From Coriobacteriia bacterium (GTDB lineage Bacteria > Actinomycetota > Coriobacteriia > Anaerosomatales > Anaerosomataceae): a stretch of DNA of 64,000 nt. Position 1 is the first letter of the stretch, and each line of letters opens with the position of its first letter. The stretch is from NCBI GenBank assembly GCA_016938135.1, contig JAFGVD010000015.1:1-64000 (forward strand). The letters are read 5' to 3'. Made by a program: the position numbers and the translations under genes. Positions 47,708-55,533 of this stretch are shown here, piece by piece. The notes under the pieces were generated by a model. That model did no database searches. It had not been told where the DNA came from and worked only from the letters and a program-made list of their open reading frames with translations.

Positions 47708-48802
47708 GTGCAGGAGTACATCGACCAGATAGCCGACGTCATCGGCAACCCGACATCCAACCTCGTGGTCGCAGCACTGCTCCTGGCGGCTGTCACGCTC
47801 ATCGTGCTGATCCTCATCCTGGTGGCGCTGATCTTCCTCATGCCATCGCGGCACCACGACGAGGACGATGAGGGCGACCAGGACGATGAGGACATTCCCG
47901 AGAAGCCAACGCCTGCTCCTAAGCGAGAGGCACGCAAGCCTCTTCCCCGGAAACTGCAGATCTGGCTGTTTGTCGGCATCACGGCGGCGACAATCGCCAC
48001 TGCGTACGGCGTGACCTCAAGCGATGACTATTGCGCGAACACCTGCCACGTGATGGCGCCTTCGGTGGCCTCCTGGAACGAGGGGGCGCACAGCGGCATC
48101 TCTTGCGTCCGATGCCATGAAGGCAGGCTGGTGGTCTCGGCAGCATCCGGAAGCATGTCGCGGCTGCGCCAGCTTGCCGCACAGCTTGAGGGGAAAGAGC
48201 CCGTCTCGGCAGTCGTGTCATCGCGCACGTGCCTGAGCTGCCACGCAGCGCAGCTAGAGGGCTCGGTGGAGACGTCATCCGGGATCATAGTGAGCCACGC
48301 CGAACCGCTTGAAGCGGGCATGAGCTGCGATACATGCCACACCGCGGTGGCACATGAGCGCGAGGTCGCATCGCAAGCCACCATCATGACGCAGTGCCTG
48401 ACATGCCACGAAGGCACGAAGGCTTCCGCCGAGTGCTCCACGTGCCATACGGGAGATCCGGGAGCCACTCCTGTGTTCGAGCGCATCTACACGAGCACTG
48501 AGCTCCCGCAGCCCACCTGCGGCGGTTGCCATTCCGAGGAGAGCTGCGATGCGTGCCACGGCATACGGATGCCGCATTCGCAGGCATTCATCGAGGGAGA
48601 GCATGCCAAAGATGCCGGCTTCTACCGCAAAGAGGTGTGCTGGAACTGCCACCTGAAGACCGACTGCGGCGCATGCCACGGGGACTTCGACAACTCGCAC
48701 CCCGGGGACTTCTTCCAGACGCACAAGACGCTCTCACGCGAGTCCACGTGCAACACATGCCATCGCAACCATGAAGGTCCGTTCTGCGACAGGTGCCACT
48801 AG
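47708..48802 (+). CDS. Membrane-anchored NapC-like multiheme cytochrome (11 CxxCH + 1 CX3CH)
   Basis: GTG start; two hydrophobic segments; CANTCHVMAPSVASWNEGAHSGISCVRCH; 11 CxxCH plus one CX3CH. Confidence 0.9.
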   Translation: MQEYIDQIADVIGNPTSNLVVAALLLAAVTLIVLILILVALIFLMPSRHHDEDDEGDQDDEDIPEKPTPAPKREARKPLPRKLQIWLFVGITAATIATAYGVTSSDDYCANTCHVMAPSVASWNEGAHSGISCVRCHEGRLVVSAASGSMSRLRQLAAQLEGKEPVSAVVSSRTCLSCHAAQLEGSVETSSGIIVSHAEPLEAGMSCDTCHTAVAHEREVASQATIMTQCLTCHEGTKASAECSTCHTGDPGATPVFERIYTSTELPQPTCGGCHSEESCDACHGIRMPHSQAFIEGEHAKDAGFYRKEVCWNCHLKTDCGACHGDFDNSHPGDFFQTHKTLSRESTCNTCHRNHEGPFCDRCH

Positions 48803-48887
48803 GCGGCTGAACAGCGGCGAGTGGCAGGATCCATCAGGCAACCGGGCCTCGCCCTCAGGAGAGACAAGACGCCACGACATGACAGAA

Positions 48888-48913
48888 ACGGCCCCCTCTT
48901 GCGAGGGGGCCGT
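48888..48913. terminator. Strong bidirectional terminator between convergent cytochrome genes
   Basis: ACGGCCCCCTC-TTGC-GAGGGGGCCGT perfect stem with 4-nt loop; minus strand followed by TTTCTGT. Confidence 0.85.
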
Positions 48914-48945
48914 AACTCTTGTGCTAAAGCCTGTTGAATCCGACT

Positions 48946-49851
48946 CTAGAAGTCGAGACCAACACCTGTGGATGCGTCAGCACGGTGGCACTTCAAGCAC
49001 GCGCCGTCCTCGGAAGGATCGGCCGCACCCGTTGCGCTACCCACTGAAGCGAAGTTGACCGCGCTCAACAGGAAGCGATTGCCGCTCGTGTAGTGCGGGA
49101 AGTTGTCGGCAGCAGAGGCGCCGTCGGTCTCGCCCGCATCGTGACAGCTACGGCAATACGTGCTCGGTGCCCACGCAACAGTCGAATTGGCCGCGATTGT
49201 CGCCTTACTGTTCGCATAGTTGGCTGTGGCGTCACCCATGATGTGCATGTTTGCAGTAGCGTCGTCATCGTAGTCATTGGCCCAGTACGTGTGGCACTGC
49301 GAGCAGAACGCCGTGACGACACCATTGCGATCAGTACCGGTTGTGAAGTCGTAGGTCGTCTCAGCTGCAGTCACAGTACCGGACTGACCTCCGATAGCGG
49401 ACTTCAGGATCTTGGTGTTGATGTCACCTGCCGCGGTCGTTGAGATCGCACCTGCACCGTGAACGGTGTGGCAGTCGACGCACGTAGAACCGGAGCCTGC
49501 ATAGTGGTTGTTCTCGTAGTCGGTGGTGTAGTTTGCAGCGACGCTGTCGTACACCTTGACACTGGACACGGAGTTGGTGATATGGCAATACTCGCACGCG
49601 TTTGCAACCGTACCGCGCAGCAGTACTTCACCGCCGGCAGTCGCACGGTGGACCGCATGGCAGACAGCGCACTTGACGGTAGTCGTGCCATAGCCTGCAT
49701 GCGGGGTCTGAACAGTGGCGTTGGCACCAGTAGTGCCCCAAGCGGAGTACTGGTCGCCGTCAACGCCTGCGACGGCAAGTGCTGTGCCGGCGAACATCAT
49801 GGTGAACGCGCAAGCAAGTACAAGTACGATGGCTAGCTTCTTACTAGTCAT
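48946..49851 (-). CDS. Secreted hexaheme c-type cytochrome, OmcS-like layout (candidate nanowire subunit)
   Basis: Signal peptide MTSKKLAIVLVLACAFTMMFAGTALA; six CxxCH (CAVCH, CEYCH, CVDCH, CSQCH, CRSCH, CLKCH) plus exactly six other His; RBS GAAGGGAG before ATG. Confidence 0.9.
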   Translation of the reverse strand: MTSKKLAIVLVLACAFTMMFAGTALAVAGVDGDQYSAWGTTGANATVQTPHAGYGTTTVKCAVCHAVHRATAGGEVLLRGTVANACEYCHITNSVSSVKVYDSVAANYTTDYENNHYAGSGSTCVDCHTVHGAGAISTTAAGDINTKILKSAIGGQSGTVTAAETTYDFTTGTDRNGVVTAFCSQCHTYWANDYDDDATANMHIMGDATANYANSKATIAANSTVAWAPSTYCRSCHDAGETDGASAADNFPHYTSGNRFLLSAVNFASVGSATGAADPSEDGACLKCHRADASTGVGLDF

Positions 49852-49950
49852 TGAATCTCCCTTCGAATGAATCCCCATCATAATTTGATTTCACCTCCCC
49901 CGTTGAAGAATCAGATACTCGCAAAGCGAGGAATCTCCCCATTCACCCCA

Positions 49951-49970
49951 GCTGTGAATTGCTTCACAGC
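49951..49970. promoter_or_regulatory. Candidate Rex or CRP/FNR-type operator upstream of the hexaheme cytochrome
   Basis: GCTGTGAA-TTGC-TTCACAGC perfect 8-bp inverted repeat; ~100-119 nt upstream of the start codon. Confidence 0.65.
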
Positions 49971-50040
49971 CCTTAAGAACACTATCGGCAGACTACCACT
50001 CACCGATAACGGCAAACAAGCAAAACGACCTATCTACCCA

Positions 50041-51252
50041 TCAGAAATTGTCATCCGGGTGTTCGCCGACCTCCATATTCGAGAGCTCGGACGACTTTCG
50101 ACTCTTGGATACCTTCATCATGACCGCCACGAAAAGCAGCAATACGAGCGGAACCGCGCAGACCCACACTGGTCCCACGAGCGCCCTGCGCACCGTAGGG
50201 CCAAGCTCTGTAGATCCGCTGTCTGGTATGCGAACGATCTGAACCCGAGCGTTGGCGGTGTCAGCCACAACGAACCAATCGCGCTCAGTGTCATAGGCGA
50301 TGCCTGTTGGGTATGCAAAGAGACCGTCGCTTTCGCCGAAATCTCCGTAACGGTCGATTATCGAACCGTCGGTCTTATCGACAACGACCATGTTGAAACC
50401 GAACGGATCCACCAAAACGAGGCGTTCATTTGCATCCATACACATACCGGCGGGCAGCTGAAGCCCTGTGCCGCTGGTCTCCTCGGAGGTCTCCTCACCC
50501 ATGGCCTGATTGCCTCCGCCGGTGATACCTGCATCTGTCGTCCAGAGAAGATCTCCTTCCGAGCTGAAGGCCTTGACCCTGGCGTTAAGAGTGTCTGCAA
50601 CATAGATGACACCGTCGGCGTCAACGACGATTCCTTGCGGCAAATCCAGCTGCTCCAGCGAACTGCCTCTCCCACCCCAGCTCCCCACGGATTCGCCCTC
50701 GACAGTGAACACCGATACACCGGCCGGCCCCGTGACATACACACGGTCTCCCGCCACCTCGCAATCAAGCGGCTGACTGACCTCCCATGATCGAAGCAGT
50801 TCACCTTGCCGACTCAAGACAAGCAGGCGATCAGCGCCGTTGGCGCACACGTAGACCTCGCCGTCCTGACTCACAGAGATGCCCTTGGGCACCACCCAAG
50901 GGATATCCGCGACCACGCCAGAGAGCTCAATTCGGCGTCGAAGCGTGCCGTCGGGCCCAAACTCGAAGATCGAATTCAGCTGGGTGTCACTCACCCAGAT
51001 CGCACCGCCGGAAGATATCTCAACGTGATCGGGCGCGATAAACTGCTCTTCCGCAGACGGGCCGAATCCATAGATCGAACGAACCCACTCCAGACCCTCC
51101 GGCAGACGAACCTCATCAGGACTCCCCACTGGCTCCAGAAGAGTAGCGATGAAGTAGCCCAGCCCACCAAGCAGCATGAGCAATACCAGCAGTATCGCGA
51201 TGAGCCCAGCCCGCAGGCCCATACGATTGCCGCCTGCGCTATGACTACTCAT
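50041..51252 (-). CDS. NHL-repeat beta-propeller, membrane-anchored
   Basis: TM ILLVLLMLLGGLGYFIATLL; blades FIAPDHVEISSGGAIWVSDTQLNSIFEFGPDG, LPQGIVVDADGVIYVADTLNARVKAFSSEG. Confidence 0.88.
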   Translation of the reverse strand: MSSHSAGGNRMGLRAGLIAILLVLLMLLGGLGYFIATLLEPVGSPDEVRLPEGLEWVRSIYGFGPSAEEQFIAPDHVEISSGGAIWVSDTQLNSIFEFGPDGTLRRRIELSGVVADIPWVVPKGISVSQDGEVYVCANGADRLLVLSRQGELLRSWEVSQPLDCEVAGDRVYVTGPAGVSVFTVEGESVGSWGGRGSSLEQLDLPQGIVVDADGVIYVADTLNARVKAFSSEGDLLWTTDAGITGGGNQAMGEETSEETSGTGLQLPAGMCMDANERLVLVDPFGFNMVVVDKTDGSIIDRYGDFGESDGLFAYPTGIAYDTERDWFVVADTANARVQIVRIPDSGSTELGPTVRRALVGPVWVCAVPLVLLLFVAVMMKVSKSRKSSELSNMEVGEHPDDNF

Positions 51253-52021
51253 CGCTACCGCCCCTCTCAAGGGCCGATAGCCCCTCCAGTGCCTGTTGGA
51301 AATCGGGAATCATGCTCAGCGCCTTCTCATAGTCAGCGCGGGCAGCGGCTGTATCTCCAACGGATGACTCAAGATCGCCGCGCCAAGCGAGCACATCTGC
51401 CATCGTGGGGAGCTCTTCTAGGGCACCGTCGAGCGCAGCGATGGCCTCATCAACCCGATCAAGGCCCTCGAGAATCTGCGCCCTCAGCAACCACGCGTCG
51501 ACGATCTCTTCGGAAGAGAACGGCGAGGTGATCCCCATTGCAGCTTGCTTGTCGATGGTTGCCTGTTTCTCTGCTTGCGCTTCAGTCAGCGCACGCTCCG
51601 CAACACCAAGCGCCCCCTCGCTGTCACCGGTCGCATCAAGAAGACGAGCCTCCTCGATCGAGACCACCGCGGAGGCCGTGCTTTCCGCGGCTCGATACGC
51701 ATTCATAACAGACGTCGCCTTCGAGTAACGTTCGACCTCGATGAGCGCGCGCATGTACTGGGCCACTACTGTCGGGTCATTCGGAGTCGCCTTGAAAGAC
51801 CTGTCGAGGGTGGCTATCTCCTTCTCGGCAAGAGTACGTGGCGCCTGTCCGGTCAGGACGCCTGTATAGACGACGTAGATGACAGCGGTCAGCACGAAGA
51901 CCAACATCACAAGCACGGCCACCAACAATCGCCGCACCCAGGGGTCTGCCGCAGGCGCCTTTCTGCTACGACGGGAAGTCTCTTGCTCCATGGATGTAGA
52001 ACCTCGTTCCAATGTCGACAT
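51245..52021 (-). CDS. Membrane-anchored TPR protein
   Basis: TM VAVLVMLVFVLTAVIYVVY; TPR-like VDEAIAALDGALEELPTMADVLAWRGDLESSVGDTAAARADYEKAL. Confidence 0.8.
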   Translation of the reverse strand: MSTLERGSTSMEQETSRRSRKAPAADPWVRRLLVAVLVMLVFVLTAVIYVVYTGVLTGQAPRTLAEKEIATLDRSFKATPNDPTVVAQYMRALIEVERYSKATSVMNAYRAAESTASAVVSIEEARLLDATGDSEGALGVAERALTEAQAEKQATIDKQAAMGITSPFSSEEIVDAWLLRAQILEGLDRVDEAIAALDGALEELPTMADVLAWRGDLESSVGDTAAARADYEKALSMIPDFQQALEGLSALERGGSDE

Positions 52022-52145
52022 GATGAAGAACCCTGCGCGAACTCGAACTCACTTGATACTCACGGGAATGAAAGCGACGGCAAGTCGTCCCTGCGACAGA
52101 AGATGCAACACGCTTCTTTGAGGCCCCCTAGATATTGCACGATCG

Positions 52146-53624
52146 TTAGAAGTCGATGCCTACCTTGTCGTGGCACTGCAGACACTGGCCGTCGAACGGA
52201 TAGCTGTAGTTGCGCAACATGAAGTTCTGACGTGTCCCATGAGGATCGTGACACGTAGACGTACATGTTAGCGGCTTCTGCGCGGCAACGTCATAGTGCT
52301 CGGGCCGAACGGGATGGTTGTTCCGATAAACGGTGGCGCTCGCCTCGTCGTAGTCCGCCGCGGCATGGCACTGCAAGCAGACCTCGGGGTTGGCCTTCAC
52401 GAGTATGGGTGCATAGTCCGAACCGTGTGGCGTATGGCAGCGGATGCACAGGATCCCGTCGTGATCGGATGCATCATACGAGGTCTGGATAGCCTGGGCG
52501 TGACACTGATAGCACATGTCGTTCCCCTCGGCTGCGAGCAAACCGGGATAGTCCGCACCGTGAGGATCGTGGCAGTCACCACAGTTCAGATCGGCGGTAC
52601 CCACCGGGTGGTGACTCGACTTCAAGAAGTCGTCTTGGATGTCCCCGTGGCAGATATAGCATACGTCGGGCTGCTCTTTGATGAGCAGCGGACGATAGTC
52701 CGAGCCGTGCGGCTCATGACATCCGGTGCAGTTGTCGTAGAGGAAGGGCTGGTGCTGCACGGACTTGAGACTGAGCGGCGCCACGCTGGGGTGACAGGTG
52801 AAACAAAGGTCGCGCTGGTTGTCGACCAAGATCCCCTCGTAGCGTGAAGCGTGCGGGTCGTGGCAGTTGGTGCAGTAGCGCCCTTCAACCGGCGGGTGCA
52901 CCTGCTCGCGCGCGAGCTCCGGACCCATCCGATGGCAGGTGATGCACAGGTCTTTCTCGGTGATTTTAAGAAGCGCCTTATTGTCCGACGCGTGCGGGCT
53001 GTGGCAGTTGGTGCAGTACCCACCCACGAACGGAGCATGAGTGTACTCATACGAGCGCATCGGGCCCATGTCGCCATGGCAGATCCAGCACAGCTCGTCT
53101 TTGGAGGTGGTGAAATCCGAGTTGATGCCTTTGACCTGCTCCTCGGTGATGCTCTTGATATCGCCGCCGGCGTCCTCGGCCGTCTGACCCTCTGCCGAAT
53201 AGAACGCGTCGACGATCATCTTGAGCGGAAGCCACTCGACGAGCGTCTTGGTGCGTTCCCATGTGAGCGAAGCGCTCTCGTATACGGTCGTCGTCTGTAG
53301 CTCGCCGTGCGGCGTGTGACAGGTGGTGCAGCCGCGCTGCTCGAACGGCAGGTGGACTGAAGACATCGAGAAGGATGGAATGAGATCGGAATGGCACTGC
53401 AGGCACTCGAGGTTCTCGGTCACGACCTTGATTTCATCGGGACCCTTACTGATCCAGGTCTCAACGATGGTGGTGACCCCAAGTAGAAGGAGGAGCAGTA
53501 TCAGGACGGCGGCGAACGCAGCCCTACCACGCTTAGGGCCACCATCTATGTCCAGTCCCTCCGGGGAAGCGAGTACGCCTTCCTCGAGGATCTCTGGGTC
53601 GCCCAATGAGCCTCCCTCAACCAT
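52146..53624 (-). CDS. Membrane-anchored multiheme cytochrome (14 CxxCH + 1 CX3CH; doubled-CxxCH repeats)
   Basis: TM AFAAVLILLLLLLGVTTIVETW; repeating C..CH...(15-30)...C..CH.PHGSDY units; CTSTCHDPHG is CX3CH. Confidence 0.9.
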   Translation of the reverse strand: MVEGGSLGDPEILEEGVLASPEGLDIDGGPKRGRAAFAAVLILLLLLLGVTTIVETWISKGPDEIKVVTENLECLQCHSDLIPSFSMSSVHLPFEQRGCTTCHTPHGELQTTTVYESASLTWERTKTLVEWLPLKMIVDAFYSAEGQTAEDAGGDIKSITEEQVKGINSDFTTSKDELCWICHGDMGPMRSYEYTHAPFVGGYCTNCHSPHASDNKALLKITEKDLCITCHRMGPELAREQVHPPVEGRYCTNCHDPHASRYEGILVDNQRDLCFTCHPSVAPLSLKSVQHQPFLYDNCTGCHEPHGSDYRPLLIKEQPDVCYICHGDIQDDFLKSSHHPVGTADLNCGDCHDPHGADYPGLLAAEGNDMCYQCHAQAIQTSYDASDHDGILCIRCHTPHGSDYAPILVKANPEVCLQCHAAADYDEASATVYRNNHPVRPEHYDVAAQKPLTCTSTCHDPHGTRQNFMLRNYSYPFDGQCLQCHDKVGIDF

Positions 53625-53728
53625 GCGTGAAGACCGGCGCACAAAGACAGTGCGCCCAGTCAGCAGTCTAACATGCCCCCGATGCCTGTTGAATACTTAA
53701 CGGTACTTCGACGTCGACCACGCATCCC

Positions 53729-54898
53729 CTAGTTGAGCAACCTCACCATCTGCACTCGGTTGTTCTCCTTGTCGGCGACGACAACGAAGTTGCGGTACAC
53801 CTCTACGTCGTTGGAGAAGTTGAACTGACCCGGGTCGACGCCTCGCTCGCCATACATCGCCACCAGCTCACCGTCCGCAGAGATGCGTGTGATGCCGAAG
53901 CGGAATGCATCTGTAACCAGCACGGAACCGTCAGACGCTACCGCCAGACCGCGCGGAAGCTCGATCCCTGTGGTTGAAGCCGCGGCATCAGTCCCGATCG
54001 TTGCAGTGGTCGCGCTAGTTTCAGCGGTTCCGGAGCTCTCGGCGGTCCCGCTCGTCTCGGCAGAGACGAATGACTTGCCGAAGTTCCAAAGCGGCTCTCC
54101 GTCGGGCGTGAACGCGGTCACGCGCGCATGGTTGGAGTCCGAGACATACACCGTGCCGTCCTCGCCAACAGCAAGTCCGTTAGGGTGGTCCAGGTCGCCT
54201 GGTTCAATCCCTGGCTTGCCCCACTGCGTGATGAGCTCGCCTTCCAGGGTGAAGACGAAGATCTGGTACTGGTCGGTGGCGTAGATGCGGTCCTGGTAGA
54301 CAGCCACGTCCGTCACGGCGATCCCGAGACCGTCTTGCCCGGAAGAGCCACGACCAACCACCTGATCCGGCTCCGGGAAACGGCGCAACGGCTTGCCGTC
54401 GGCGTCGAACACCTCGATGGAGTCGTTGCGGAAGCTCGCGACGTAGACGTTGCCCTCATCGTCGGTGTCGATACCCACGGGGAAGTTCAGACTCCCGGGC
54501 TCATAGGTGTTCTGTGCGCCGGCAAGCGGCTTGCCCACTCCAAAGCTGCCGAACTCGAAAAGGAAACGCCCGGAGGAGTCAAAGACGCAGACGCGGTTGT
54601 TCTCGCTGTCGGTGACGTAGACCCTGCCCTCGCTACCGACGGCAACGCCCATGGGACGACCGAACAAGGGGTTCTCCCCTTCGCCGGGACCAAACACCTG
54701 CCACACCGGCTGAACGCCTTGCGTAGGCTCCAGGTCCACCAGGGAGTCCGGCTTGTCCAGCAACACAAGCAGGTAGAGGATCAGCCCCACGAGCGCGATG
54801 GCAAGCATCACCGCCAAAGCGATGAACGCCTGGCGTGGCGTCAACATGAAACGCTTGCGAGGGGCCTTGACGGGGTCGACCGCTGCTGTAGGCATCAT
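53729..54898 (-). CDS. NHL-repeat beta-propeller, membrane-anchored
   Basis: FGRPMGVAVGSEGRVYVTDSENNRVCVFDSSGRFLFEFG; LDHPNGLAVGEDGTVYVSDSNHARVTAF. Confidence 0.9.
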   Translation of the reverse strand: MMPTAAVDPVKAPRKRFMLTPRQAFIALAVMLAIALVGLILYLLVLLDKPDSLVDLEPTQGVQPVWQVFGPGEGENPLFGRPMGVAVGSEGRVYVTDSENNRVCVFDSSGRFLFEFGSFGVGKPLAGAQNTYEPGSLNFPVGIDTDDEGNVYVASFRNDSIEVFDADGKPLRRFPEPDQVVGRGSSGQDGLGIAVTDVAVYQDRIYATDQYQIFVFTLEGELITQWGKPGIEPGDLDHPNGLAVGEDGTVYVSDSNHARVTAFTPDGEPLWNFGKSFVSAETSGTAESSGTAETSATTATIGTDAAASTTGIELPRGLAVASDGSVLVTDAFRFGITRISADGELVAMYGERGVDPGQFNFSNDVEVYRNFVVVADKENNRVQMVRLLN

Positions 54899-55533
54899 TC
54901 GGCTCCAAGAGCAGTGAGGGCGTCACGCGCTTCAAGAAGATCAGGCGCGTAGCGAAGGGCCTCTTCGTAACTTGCTATAGCATCGTCAGTGCGACCGAGC
55001 TTCTCGTAGCAAAGACCGGCCAGATACTGGAGGTCGGCGAGTTCCGGACGGGCCTCCGCAACAGGCTCCACGGCGACCAGCGCGGACTTGTACTGGCCCT
55101 TCTCGATGTAGTACTCACCCAGGGCTTTGGCCGCAAGCGCGTGATCCGGCGCTATCTCAAGCACTTCCCAGAAGGTCTGCTCGGCGAGCTTCTGCTCACC
55201 CGTCTGCATGTAGATGACCGCCTTGTTGTACAGCGCGGCGGTGTTGCCGGGGTCCTCCACCAGCACCAGGTCGTACTGCTCGACGGCCTTGTCGTACTCC
55301 TCGTTCTGTTGATAGGCGAAACCGAGCGAGAGGCGATCGTCGGTGTTGTCCGGATCGGCCGAGACCTTCTGCTCCCAGTCCTCGACGGCATAGGTCTCAG
55401 GGGTCACCGGGCCTTCATCAACGATGAGACCTCGAAGCATCCATCCGCCAAGACCCACAACAGCGAGAAGCAAGATGAGCACAAGCAGCGCGAGCCACGC
55501 GGGAACGAGCTGATCCTCATGATCCGAGGTCAT
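54895..55533 (-). CDS. Membrane-anchored TPR protein
   Basis: TM WLALLVLILLLAVVGLGGWML; YDKAVEQYDLVLVEDPGNTAALYNKAVIYMQTG repeats. Confidence 0.88.
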   Translation of the reverse strand: MTSDHEDQLVPAWLALLVLILLLAVVGLGGWMLRGLIVDEGPVTPETYAVEDWEQKVSADPDNTDDRLSLGFAYQQNEEYDKAVEQYDLVLVEDPGNTAALYNKAVIYMQTGEQKLAEQTFWEVLEIAPDHALAAKALGEYYIEKGQYKSALVAVEPVAEARPELADLQYLAGLCYEKLGRTDDAIASYEEALRYAPDLLEARDALTALGAE

